A stretch of DNA of 26,542 nucleotides, from assembly GCA_964443075.1 (NCBI GenBank), contig CAYUCB010000055.1, positions 1 through 26,542 on the forward strand. Direction: 5' to 3'. Shown piece by piece: positions 1 to 7,499 of the stretch (position 1 is its first letter; each line of letters opens with the position of its first letter). Under the pieces are notes generated by a model. That model ran no database searches. It worked only from the letters and a program-made list of their open reading frames with translations, and was not told the DNA's origin. Source of the DNA: DSQQ01 sp964443075. GTDB taxonomy: Bacteria > Chloroflexota > Anaerolineae > 4572-78 > J111. The translations under genes were made by a program, and so were the position numbers.

Positions 1-1169
1 CAACCAGCACCCCCACTCATACCCCCACGCCCACCGATACCGCCACAGCCACTGCTACCGCCACCAGTACCCCCACCTTTACCCCGGAACCGCCGACGCC
101 TACGTTTACACCTATCCCGGTAGAAACACTGCCACCTACTACTGAACCGGTAGCCGAGGTGATTTTGGCCGAAGCCAGCCTGACCGCTACCTTGACTTTG
201 ACCGATACCACCGCTTTAACTGTCACCGGCGTTCTCACTCCGGCCACCCCCGCTCCCTTACCCACCCCCATACCGCGCACTGTAGCCGTGCCCGCCGGTC
301 TGCTCGATTATCGGTTGGCCGAGGATCATTTCTGGTTTAGCCGGCCTTTTACCAATGCCTTTGAAACTTGGGGGAGTTATTACTACCCCTACGGCACCAA
401 TGCCAGGGGGCAATATTTCTGGCATTTTGGCATTGACATTCAAAACCCGCACGGCACCCCGATAGTGGCGGCGGGTGATGGGGTGGTGGTTCACGCCGGG
501 CCGGATACCACCCCGGCTACCCAACTTGGCCCCTGGCCCGATTTTTACGGCCAGGCTGTTGTCATTGAACATCTGCAGCAGGCGGAAGGTCAACCCGTTT
601 ATACTTTATACGGACACGTCTCCAAAGTATTGGTGCAGCCCGGCCAGCCAGTCAAGGCCGGTCAGCCGATTGCCCTGGTGGGTCAGTTAGGGGTAGCCAT
701 TGGCCCTCACCTGCACCTGGAAGTGCGCCTGGGCGGCAAAACCTACGCGGATACCCGCAACCCCGATTTATGGGTTAAACCCGACCCCGGCTATGGGGTG
801 ATTGCCGGGCGAGTGGTGGATTACCAGGATTATTTTGTGCCGGAACAATTGGTTACCCTGCATCGCGGGGATGATTCTGGCCGTTTTTGGCGGCAAACTT
901 ATACCTACCCTGATAACCAGGTTAATTCTGATAACCAATATATTGAAACCTTTACCTTTAGTGATGTGCCGGTTGGCCGTTACCAGCTTAAAACCTTTTT
1001 TGACGGCCACCAGTTGACCGTGCCGGTTACGGTTACCGATGGGGCGACCAGTTTTGTGGTGCTGCAGCAAACCAAACCGCCCCAGGCTGTGCCTACCCCC
1101 ACCCCGGCCCCCCTGACCGAGGCTCAACCTACCGACCCACCCCCATTAGAAGCGCCGCCGATTCAATAA
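1..1169 (+). CDS. Secreted M23-family metallopeptidase, 5' end outside window
   Basis: The reading frame is open from base 3 without a start, so the gene begins upstream of the window. The first ~90 residues are a Thr/Pro/Ala-rich linker of the TPT type, typical of extracellular proteins in Chloroflexota. A peptidase M23 (LytM-like) domain follows, with the zinc ligands visible as HFGID (about 423-437) and GPHLHLEVR (HxH at about 708-716). M23 enzymes are zinc endopeptidases that cut peptidoglycan cross-links outside the cell, although some act only as scaffolds. After the domain come ~110 residues resembling a beta-sandwich (carboxypeptidase-regulatory or Ig-like) repeat and a Pro-rich tail ending in TAA. 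The GTG at 159 lies inside the linker and is not the real start. The catalytic motifs look intact, so activity is plausible; the substrate is inferred from the family. Confidence 0.88.
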   Translation, partial: TSTPTHTPTPTDTATATATATSTPTFTPEPPTPTFTPIPVETLPPTTEPVAEVILAEASLTATLTLTDTTALTVTGVLTPATPAPLPTPIPRTVAVPAGLLDYRLAEDHFWFSRPFTNAFETWGSYYYPYGTNARGQYFWHFGIDIQNPHGTPIVAAGDGVVVHAGPDTTPATQLGPWPDFYGQAVVIEHLQQAEGQPVYTLYGHVSKVLVQPGQPVKAGQPIALVGQLGVAIGPHLHLEVRLGGKTYADTRNPDLWVKPDPGYGVIAGRVVDYQDYFVPEQLVTLHRGDDSGRFWRQTYTYPDNQVNSDNQYIETFTFSDVPVGRYQLKTFFDGHQLTVPVTVTDGATSFVVLQQTKPPQAVPTPTPAPLTEAQPTDPPPLEAPPIQ

Positions 1170-1185
1170 GCCTTCTTCTTTAACC

Positions 1186-1225
1186 AAAAAGCAAAAACGC
1201 GGCCTGGCCGCGTTTTTGCTTTTTT
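1186..1225. terminator. Bidirectional rho-independent terminator
   Basis: Two perfectly complementary 19-base arms (1186-1204 and 1206-1224) are separated by one base. The GC-rich core GCGGCC is flanked by A-runs on the left and T-runs on the right, so the structure gives a U-tract in either direction. It starts 17 bases after the M23 stop and ends 26 bases before the stop of the convergent SDR gene, so it should terminate both. Confidence 0.92.
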
Positions 1226-1250
1226 AGTGGTTTTGGCCGGTGGTAGCCGG

Positions 1251-2015
1251 TTATACCATCGCCTGGCCTCCATCCACGTGGATGGCCTGGCCGGTAATAT
1301 AACCGGCGCTCTCGCTGCATAAAAACAACACCAGATCGGCTACCTCACCGGCATTGCCCAACCGGGCCTGGGGAATTTCTTCCATCCAGCGAGTCATCAT
1401 GGCTTCATCGTGGCGCAGGGGTTCGGTGATGGGGCTGATAATCACCCCCGGACAAACCGCGTTTACCCGAATGCCGTAAGCGGCAAACTCGCGGGCGCAC
1501 TCTTTGGTAAAGCCTACCACCCCGGCTTTGCTGGCGCAATAAGCCGAGCGCAGGCTCAAGGGCAGGCTGTGCCCGGCAGTCGAGGCGAGGTTGATAATGA
1601 CCCCGCTGCCCTGAGCCTGCATAATTCGGCCGGCGGCCTGGCTGCATAAAAATGTCCCTTTCAGGTTAACGCTGATGGCCTGGTCCCAAGCTCTTTCTTC
1701 CATCTCCAGCACCGAAGCCACCGGTTCAATCGCCGCATTGTTTACCAGAATGTCCAACCGGCCCCAGGTTTTATTAATCATCTGGCACATCACTTCTACA
1801 CCGTGCTGATAATCTACCGAGGCCGCATAATCTAACGCCTCGCCCCCGGCCGCCCGAATCGCCTTAACGGTGGCCCGGGCACTCTCTGGATTAATATCGT
1901 TAACGCACACCCTGGCCCCGCTCCAGGCCAACCGCTGGGCAATCACCTGGCCTATGCCCCGTCCGGCCCCCGTTACTATCGCCACTTTACCCGAAAAATC
2001 AAGCTTCATCGTCAT
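1251..2015 (-). CDS. SDR-family NAD(P)-dependent oxidoreductase
   Basis: This 254-residue protein is a classical short-chain dehydrogenase/reductase of the FabG-like type. It shows the cofactor loop TGAGRGIG (15-22), an acidic D40 after the second strand (which favours NAD over NADP), NNAA (92-95), and the catalytic residues N117, S145, Y159 and K163 (YCASK). The C-terminus HVDGGQAMV is typical of the family. The ATG at 2013-2015 is preceded by AAGGAGG at 8 bases; the in-frame ATG at 2007-2009 is too far from it. The substrate cannot be read from the sequence: sugar-derived hydroxy acids and 3-oxoacyl substrates are both possible. It is monocistronic, between the shared terminator and its own promoter, and is not close enough to the sugar operon to be assigned to it. 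Confidence 0.9.
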   Translation of the reverse strand: MTMKLDFSGKVAIVTGAGRGIGQVIAQRLAWSGARVCVNDINPESARATVKAIRAAGGEALDYAASVDYQHGVEVMCQMINKTWGRLDILVNNAAIEPVASVLEMEERAWDQAISVNLKGTFLCSQAAGRIMQAQGSGVIINLASTAGHSLPLSLRSAYCASKAGVVGFTKECAREFAAYGIRVNAVCPGVIISPITEPLRHDEAMMTRWMEEIPQARLGNAGEVADLVLFLCSESAGYITGQAIHVDGGQAMV

Positions 2016-2066
2016 TAACTCATCCTCCTTGATAAGCCGTCAGATTCAGTTTAGCCTGTACCCTCT

Positions 2067-2096
2067 ATTATAAACTCAAAAACCGTTTAGAGTCTA
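2067..2096 (-). promoter_or_regulatory. Probable sigma-70-type promoter of the SDR gene
   Basis: On the minus strand there is a perfect -10 TATAAT (2072-2067) with TAGACT (2096-2091, 4 of 6 matches to the -35 consensus) at an 18-base spacing. The predicted start near 2060 gives a leader of about 45 bases containing the AAGGAGG site. This is a prediction from sequence only. Confidence 0.5.
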
Positions 2097-2137
2097 TAAA
2101 AAACCTAAAATCGCCCCCAGTTCAGACTACTGGCCTA

Positions 2138-2166
2138 TTTACGTTTATTTGCAAAAATGCTATTCT
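2138..2166 (+). promoter_or_regulatory. Possible promoter of the GAF-PAS kinase operon
   Basis: TTTACG (2138-2143) and TATTCT (2161-2166) each match consensus at 4 of 6 positions and are 17 bases apart. The ribosome site AGGAG (2194-2198) and the ATG at 2205 lie just downstream. The match is moderate only. Confidence 0.35.
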
Positions 2167-2204
2167 ATCTAAGGGATGGGTAACACGCAATTTAGGAGTG
2201 TCGT

Positions 2205-4070
2205 ATGAGTCCAGCCGGACGGGCCAGGTCTAAGCCCCTTGGCCCTCTGTCATCCTTAAAAACCGCATACCCCCGCCTTGATAACCTCTCTCCGTCAAAT
2301 GAGGTGGCCCCTGAACATCGCGACGTTGAAGCCATCCTGGCTCAACGGGTGGCTCAACTGACCCTGATTAACGAGATTGGCAGCAAGATTGCCGCCGTAT
2401 TAGAACTGGATAATCTACTCAAGCAGGCCGCCTATCTGGTGCAGGGGGCGTTTAACTACCATCACGTGGCCCTGTTTCTGGCCGAGGGTGAGGTGGCCTG
2501 GCTTAAGGCGGTGGCCGGCTCTTATGCCGACCATTTTCCCCCCGGCCATACCCAGCCCTTGAGCCAGGGAATTATTGGCTGGGTGATTACGCACGGCCAG
2601 CGGGTGTTGGCTAACGATATTCGCCTTGAACCAAGATATATTTCTTTAATTAGCCAGGATAGCCTTACCCATGCCGAATTATGTCTGCCCATCCGGCAAG
2701 CCGGGCGCACCCTCGGTGCCCTGGATATTCAAAGCCCCTATCTTAACGCTTTTGATGAAAACGATGTTCTGGCCCTGGAGGCTCTCTCTAACCAGATTGC
2801 CGTGGCCATAGAGAATGCCCGGCTGTATCAGTTGGCGCGCCAGGAATTGACCGAGCGCCAACAAGCCGAAGCCGCCCTTCAACAGGCTTACCTTAAAATG
2901 GAACAGCGGGTGGTCGAGCGCACCGCCGCCTTAACCGAAAGCCAAACCAAATACCGCACTTTAATTGAGCAATCGGGCGATGCCATTTTTCTCATTTATG
3001 CGGGTAAGTTTGAGGTCATCAATCGCCGCTTTGAAGAGATGTTTGACGTAACCGAAGCAATGGCCAACGCTCCCGATTTTGTTTTTACCAACATTGTAGC
3101 CCCTAAAAACCACTCTCTCATCAGCGAATTAATCAGCCACACCGCCGCAGGGCTGCCCTTGCGCCCCCATTACGAATTTACTGCCCTGGATTGTCATGGT
3201 AACGAAATTGAAGTCGAATTATCGGTTTCATACCCCTTATACCATAACGGGTTAGCCACGCAAGGAATTATCCGCGATATAAGTCAACGCAAAAAAGCTG
3301 AGGCCGAGAAAAACATGGCTTACCAGCAGGCGCAACAATATGCGGCGGAGCTTGTGGGTACGATTAAAGAATTACGTAATACCCAGGCCCAGTTGATTCA
3401 GCGAGAACGTCTGGCCGCCTTGGGGCAAATGGCGGCTACGGTAGCTCATGAGCTGCGTAACCCGCTGATGGGCATTCAAATGGGCGTTGATTACTTGTTG
3501 CGCGACATAACCGAAAGCGACCCCCGCCGGCGCGGCGCGGCCTTAATGCAAGCCAACATGGAGCGGATTAACCATATCGTTGAAGATATTCTTTACGTAG
3601 CTCGCGCTCCTCAACCGACCCTGGCCCTTGGCTTGCTGCAAACGGTTATTGAGGTTGAGGTGGCCCGCTGGGAACTGCCTCTAACCGCCAAAAAAATTAC
3701 CTGTCGCACTCAGATTGCGGCCAACCTGCCGCCTCTGCTGTTTGACTCTGACCAGATGGCCCGCGTTTTTACCAACCTTATCGCCAACAGCGTTGATGCG
3801 TTGTCATCCGGCGGAGAAATAACCATCCACTTAACCCGGCAAAACCAGCGCCTGGTGGTTGTTTTTGCCGATAACGGGCCGGGCATTGCCCCCGAACATT
3901 TGCCCCACATTTTTGAACCGTTTTACACCTCCAAATCGCGGGGAACCGGGCTGGGCTTATACATCATCAAGCAGATTGTTGAATATCATGGGGGCGAATT
4001 TTCTGTTTGGAGCCAAACCGGGGTAGGTACCCAATTCACCTTCAGCCTGCCGTTATCAGGGAGTGGTTAA
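2205..4070 (+). CDS. Soluble GAF-PAS sensor histidine kinase
   Basis: The 621-residue protein has no membrane segment, so it should sense a cytoplasmic signal. Domains in order: a GAF domain (~45-205), a short coiled coil with VVERTAALTES, a PAS domain (~245-365), a second helix, a HisKA domain with H415 in VAHELRNPLMG, and a HATPase_c domain with the N box NLIANSVDAL, DNGPGI, the F-box region FEPFYTSKS and the G2 box GTGLGLYIIKQ. All catalytic boxes look intact. Autophosphorylation at H415 and transfer to the regulator encoded immediately downstream (its ATG follows this stop with no gap) is the expected role. AGGAG lies 6 bases before the ATG. The ligands of the GAF and PAS domains are unknown. 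The pair sits upstream of the secretion operon, which may be its target, but the sequence does not prove this. Confidence 0.93.
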   Translation: MSPAGRARSKPLGPLSSLKTAYPRLDNLSPSNEVAPEHRDVEAILAQRVAQLTLINEIGSKIAAVLELDNLLKQAAYLVQGAFNYHHVALFLAEGEVAWLKAVAGSYADHFPPGHTQPLSQGIIGWVITHGQRVLANDIRLEPRYISLISQDSLTHAELCLPIRQAGRTLGALDIQSPYLNAFDENDVLALEALSNQIAVAIENARLYQLARQELTERQQAEAALQQAYLKMEQRVVERTAALTESQTKYRTLIEQSGDAIFLIYAGKFEVINRRFEEMFDVTEAMANAPDFVFTNIVAPKNHSLISELISHTAAGLPLRPHYEFTALDCHGNEIEVELSVSYPLYHNGLATQGIIRDISQRKKAEAEKNMAYQQAQQYAAELVGTIKELRNTQAQLIQRERLAALGQMAATVAHELRNPLMGIQMGVDYLLRDITESDPRRRGAALMQANMERINHIVEDILYVARAPQPTLALGLLQTVIEVEVARWELPLTAKKITCRTQIAANLPPLLFDSDQMARVFTNLIANSVDALSSGGEITIHLTRQNQRLVVVFADNGPGIAPEHLPHIFEPFYTSKSRGTGLGLYIIKQIVEYHGGEFSVWSQTGVGTQFTFSLPLSGSG

Positions 4071-4808
4071 ATGATGGGCAAAATACTTATTGTGGATGAT
4101 GAAGAGGCCCTGCGCTTTTTTACCGCCGATAGTCTTACCCGGGCCGGCTGGCAGGTGGATGAGGCTGATTCTGGCGAGGCGGCTCTGGCTTTGTTAACTC
4201 AAATTGAATACGATGTCGCCTTGCTGGACCTGCGTATGGTGGGCATTGATGGGCTAACCGTGATGCGCCAACTCAAACAACGCTGGCCGGAAACCATGGT
4301 CATCATTATGACGGCTTACGCCTCGATAGACTCAGCCATTGAAGCGGTGCGCCACGATGCCTTTGATTACCTGCAAAAACCCTGTTCCACCGAGGCGATG
4401 CTGGCCTGCGTTAACCGGGCCTGGGCTAAAAAACAAGCGCTTAAAAAAGCCCAAACAGCTTCGATTGACACCAAACCTCTGCCTCCTCTGGAGCCGACCC
4501 AAACCCGCACCATCCGTTCGGGCCAATTGCTGATTGAACCGGGGGCGCACGCCGTTTGGCTGGCGGGCCAACTGGTGGCGTTGACCCCCACCGAATATGA
4601 ACTGCTGGCCATGTTAGCCGAGTCGCCCGGCCAATCGGTTTCAATTGACCAGCTTATCCATAAGGGGCTGGGGTACGACCCCCACGACCCGCAAGCTCAG
4701 GAAACTCTGCGCGTCCACATTAGCCGCCTGCGCCGCAAACTCAACCAGGCTTATATTTTAACGGTACGCGGCGGTGGTTACGCCCTGGCCAATCTGCCGT
4801 CGGTTTAA
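4071..4808 (+). CDS. OmpR/PhoB-type response regulator
   Basis: The 245-residue regulator has an N-terminal receiver domain with the acidic pair D9-D10, the phospho-acceptor D53 (ALLDLRM), the conserved Thr in IMTAYAS and the Lys in LQKP. A basic linker of ~30 residues leads to a C-terminal winged-helix DNA-binding domain (~150-242) with LTPTEYELLAMLAESPG, the recognition-helix region ETLRVHISRLRRKL and the wing VRGGGYAL. The start directly abuts the kinase stop; ATGATG gives two possible starts one codon apart. It is the cognate partner of the upstream kinase. Its binding sites were not identified; the 184-base gap after it, before the secreted-protein gene, is a candidate place to look. Confidence 0.94.
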   Translation: MMGKILIVDDEEALRFFTADSLTRAGWQVDEADSGEAALALLTQIEYDVALLDLRMVGIDGLTVMRQLKQRWPETMVIIMTAYASIDSAIEAVRHDAFDYLQKPCSTEAMLACVNRAWAKKQALKKAQTASIDTKPLPPLEPTQTRTIRSGQLLIEPGAHAVWLAGQLVALTPTEYELLAMLAESPGQSVSIDQLIHKGLGYDPHDPQAQETLRVHISRLRRKLNQAYILTVRGGGYALANLPSV

Positions 4809-4992
4809 AGCAGGTAACAAAAGATTACAAAAGCTAACTAAAAATTAATTTATAACCGCCTCCTGGTCGTAATGTTTGGTAATAACCCTTCATTTACCGT
4901 TTGGTTCAACCGCCTGTTTTTGTGTTAGACTATCATCAAAACCAAAACAAAATTTATTGTAAGGGTTATTAAAAAACAGGAGGCTTTATAAA

Positions 4993-5370
4993 ATGGTTAC
5001 TTTAAAATTTTTCCGTATTCGTTATTTGGCGGTTTTGATGCTGGTCTTGATTTTTGCGGCTAGCGCCTTTGCCTTTGCCGCTGCCAACGTAGTGCCGGAG
5101 AGCGGCGCAGGCGATGGCACCAATACCATTAGCGGTTACACAGTTACCAACATCCGCTACACCCTCAACGCGGGCAACCCGGCCAATCTGGCCTCGGTCC
5201 GCTTTGACATCAACCCAACCGCCGCCGCGTCTGCTCCCAACAGCGTTTCGGTGCAGTTGGATGGCGGTGCCTGGGCTACCTGCGCGGTTACAACCAGTCC
5301 TACCTGGTCTTGCCCCACCGGGGTCACGGCTCTGGCCGCTAATAACCTGCGGGTGGTTGCTGCCCAGTAA
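4993..5370 (+). CDS. Small secreted protein with AN-x-VPESGA N-terminus
   Basis: The 125-residue protein begins with a basic stretch and a hydrophobic segment (about 11-32, AVLMLVLIFAASAFAFAAAN) followed by NVVPESGAGDGTNTISGY. The rest (~90 residues) is Thr/Ala/Asn-rich and probably all beta, with two cysteines (WATCAV and WSCPTG) that could form a disulfide. I know similar short proteins from Chloroflexota genomes but no established function. The segment around AAN-VVPESGA recurs in the RTX protein two genes downstream, and a SipW-type signal peptidase gene lies between them, so this is a likely substrate of that peptidase. AGGAGG at 4978-4983 lies 9 bases before the ATG. A weak TTGGTT/TAGACT promoter pair (4901-4931, 19-base spacing) is all I see upstream. 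Confidence 0.8.
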   Translation: MVTLKFFRIRYLAVLMLVLIFAASAFAFAAANVVPESGAGDGTNTISGYTVTNIRYTLNAGNPANLASVRFDINPTAAASAPNSVSVQLDGGAWATCAVTTSPTWSCPTGVTALAANNLRVVAAQ

Positions 5371-5397
5371 CTCTAAAACGTCAGGGGCTTGTTGGCT

Positions 5398-5445
5398 AAG
5401 AGCAGCGGGCGCGGTCACTTTGAGGTGATTGCGCCTGTTGCTCTT
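5398..5445 (+). promoter_or_regulatory. Long G-U-containing RNA hairpin before the signal peptidase gene
   Basis: The arms 5398-5418 and 5425-5445 pair over all 21 positions around a 6-base loop (tttgag). Seventeen pairs are Watson-Crick and the other four are G·U when read as plus-strand RNA; on the minus strand these would be A·C mismatches. The stem ends directly before GGAAAG (5446-5451), the probable ribosome site of the signal peptidase gene. There is no T-run, so it is not a classical terminator. It more likely limits read-through, protects the upstream message, or modulates translation of the peptidase. Confidence 0.7.
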
Positions 5446-5461
5446 GGAAAGATTTACTAAA

Positions 5462-7036
5462 ATGAAACGCTCCAGAGGCCAATTTAAGCTGTTTTTTGCC
5501 ATCATCACCCTGAGCCTGATGGCCGGGATTTGGTGGCTCTTTGCCCCTACCCAATTTGGCGGCCAATCGGCTTATGTAATTGTAACCGGCAACAGCATGG
5601 AGCCGGGCTTTCATCGCGGCGATTTGGTGATTATACATCAAGCGGCAGATTACCAGGTGGGTGATATTGTCACCTACCGCCACCCGGAGATTGGCCCCAT
5701 CATTCACCGCATCGTAGAGCGTCAGGGTGAACAGTTTATTTTTAAAGGCGATAACAACGCCTGGCTTGACTCCTACCGGCCCACCCAGGCCGAATTTATC
5801 GGCAAATTTTGGCTGTACGTTCCTTATGCGGGTAAAATTATTCAAAAGCTGCGCGAACCGTGGCCGATGGCCCTGCTGGCGGCGGTGATGGGCCTTTTGC
5901 TGGTCGGTTCAATAACCACTCACTCTCAACCGCAGGCGCGGCGGCTTCGGCGCAGCGCCCCGGCTAAAGGACCATCGCGTCCAATGAGCTATTTAACCCG
6001 TAATAAGGCCGATTTTTTCTTTGTGCTGGCCGTCCTGGCTCTGGCCTCGTTCTTGCTGGCTATTTTTACCTTTAACCAGCCGCTCACCCGCACCCTTTTT
6101 ACCGACCTGACCTATCACCAAAACGGCCAATTTAGTTACTCTGCCGCCGCCCCGCCCGGATTGTACGGCTCAGATACCGTTGAAACCGGCCAGCCAGTCT
6201 TCCGACGGTTGATAAACCAGATTAACCTGAATTTTAATTATCAATTTAGCGCCGACCCACCGCACCAACTCTCTGGCGATTACCGCCTACTGGCCGAGTT
6301 GAGTCACCGCAATGGCTGGAAATGGTTGCTTGAATTGCAGCCTCAAACCGCTTTTAGCGGCGATACCTTTACCGCCAGCGGCCAACTTGACCTGACGCAG
6401 GTGCAGACTTTAATTGAAAGCCTGGAACAGCAAACCGGCCTGCCTCCGCAGCCCTACACCCTGGCGATTATACCTACCGTCACCCTCAGCGGTACGTTAG
6501 ATAACCTGCCCTTGCGCGACACCTTCGCCCCCCGCCTGGCCTTTCAACTGGATGGGGTGCAATTGCAATTAAACCTCGATAGCGGCGGCCCGGCAGAGGC
6601 GGCTAATCTCCTTAACCCGGCTCAAACCGGCCAACTTAAACGCCCCGAAGAGGTGGCCAACACCCTGGCTTTACTGGGCCTTAGCCTGGAGGTAGCCACC
6701 GTCCGGCGCGTGGCCGTCATCGGCCTGACGCTCTCGCTGGCCGGGTTGTTGGCCCTGGGGTCGCTTCTCTGGCGAGCTGCGCCATCCGGCCCGGCCGACC
6801 GCATCGAACAGCAATACGGCCCTTTGCTGATTACCGTGCGTGGCGGCACTCATCTCGCTGCCAATCAGCCGGTCATTGAGGTTTCAACTCTTGAAGACCT
6901 GGCTAAAATTGCCGAACGCGATGGCTGCATGCTGCTGCGCCAGGAACACGCCGGTGATTACCATTACTTTGTGATGAGCCACGGTCTCACCTACCGCTAT
7001 CAGCCCGAAGCGCCCGCCGCAGAGGAGGCGTTGTGA
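5462..7036 (+). CDS. S26B (SipW/archaeal-type) signal peptidase fused to DUF5305-like module
   Basis: From the ATG at 5462 the protein has 524 residues. An N-terminal membrane segment (~10-28) is followed by a signal peptidase I core with S45 in VTGNSMEPGFHRGD and H82 in PIIHRIVE where typical bacterial SPase I has lysine. A Ser-His arrangement marks the S26B branch (SipW, archaeal and ER peptidases). Two further membrane segments (~138-155 and ~184-203) lead into ~210 extracellular residues starting LTYHQNGQFSYSA, which I recognise as DUF5305-like; that family is known mainly from archaea, often near signal peptidases. A fourth membrane segment (~416-438) and a cytoplasmic tail (EVSTLEDLAKIAERDG) follow. 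The TTG at 5429 is in frame but lies inside the hairpin stem, while GGAAAG sits 10 bases before the ATG. The stop overlaps the next start by 4 bases. The probable role is cleaving the two PESGA-type secreted proteins flanking it. Confidence 0.88.
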   Translation: MKRSRGQFKLFFAIITLSLMAGIWWLFAPTQFGGQSAYVIVTGNSMEPGFHRGDLVIIHQAADYQVGDIVTYRHPEIGPIIHRIVERQGEQFIFKGDNNAWLDSYRPTQAEFIGKFWLYVPYAGKIIQKLREPWPMALLAAVMGLLLVGSITTHSQPQARRLRRSAPAKGPSRPMSYLTRNKADFFFVLAVLALASFLLAIFTFNQPLTRTLFTDLTYHQNGQFSYSAAAPPGLYGSDTVETGQPVFRRLINQINLNFNYQFSADPPHQLSGDYRLLAELSHRNGWKWLLELQPQTAFSGDTFTASGQLDLTQVQTLIESLEQQTGLPPQPYTLAIIPTVTLSGTLDNLPLRDTFAPRLAFQLDGVQLQLNLDSGGPAEAANLLNPAQTGQLKRPEEVANTLALLGLSLEVATVRRVAVIGLTLSLAGLLALGSLLWRAAPSGPADRIEQQYGPLLITVRGGTHLAANQPVIEVSTLEDLAKIAERDGCMLLRQEHAGDYHYFVMSHGLTYRYQPEAPAAEEAL

Positions 7037-7485
7037 TCGCCCGTACCTTTTACCGTCTGGCTTCGTTGGGTTTGCTGATACTGATTTTGGGCACCGCCTT
7101 TGCCGCTGTAGCCGCCAGCAACACCATCCCTGAATCTGGGGCCGATGAGTCAAGCCGGCCCATTACCCCCAACGACCTCAAACCGCCTGAGTGTGCCAGT
7201 CTGAACCTGACCAGTCTGGTGGTTGGTAGTGGCACGATTAATGGTGGCGGTGGCAGTTCGCTTATTTTGGGCAGCCCCGGGGCTGACACTATTAAAGCGC
7301 AAAATGGCGCCGATTGCGTTCTGGGTGGTGATGGCAACGACGACCTGCGCGGCAATGGCGGCAATGATGTGCTGTTGGGTGGGACCGGGGATGATACTCT
7401 CAATGGTGGTGCGGGTATTGATGTTTGTTATGGCGGCAGTGGCATTGATACCTTTAGCGCCACGTGTGAAACGCAAATCCCGTAG
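7033..7485 (+). CDS. Secreted RTX-type calcium-binding repeat protein
   Basis: The 150-residue protein starts with a hydrophobic signal segment ending AFAAVAASN, followed by TIPESGADESS, the same motif as in the small secreted protein upstream. After ITPNDLKPPEC comes a hemolysin-type nonapeptide array (~80-142): GSPGADTI, GGDGNDDL, GNGGNDVL, GGTGDDTL, GGAGIDVC, GGSGIDTF. These fold as a parallel beta-roll binding calcium between turns. The cysteines suggest one or two disulfides. In contrast to type I-secreted RTX toxins, the repeats follow an N-terminal signal and there is no large effector domain, so a surface or matrix role is more likely. The GTG start overlaps the peptidase stop (GTGA) and is preceded by AGGAGG (7023-7028), indicating translational coupling. 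Confidence 0.88.
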   Translation: MIARTFYRLASLGLLILILGTAFAAVAASNTIPESGADESSRPITPNDLKPPECASLNLTSLVVGSGTINGGGGSSLILGSPGADTIKAQNGADCVLGGDGNDDLRGNGGNDVLLGGTGDDTLNGGAGIDVCYGGSGIDTFSATCETQIP

Positions 7486-7499
7486 CAGTGGAGGAGCGG

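Noticed and set aside
17..280. Minus-strand Val/Gly-rich open frame
   Set aside because: It is the complement of the Thr/Pro-coding linker of the M23 gene; its low complexity comes from that and no start context is present.
5429..5461. Earlier TTG start for the signal peptidase
   Set aside because: It lies inside the 21-bp stem and lacks a ribosome site; GGAAAG precedes the ATG at 5462 and the family's N-terminus fits that start.
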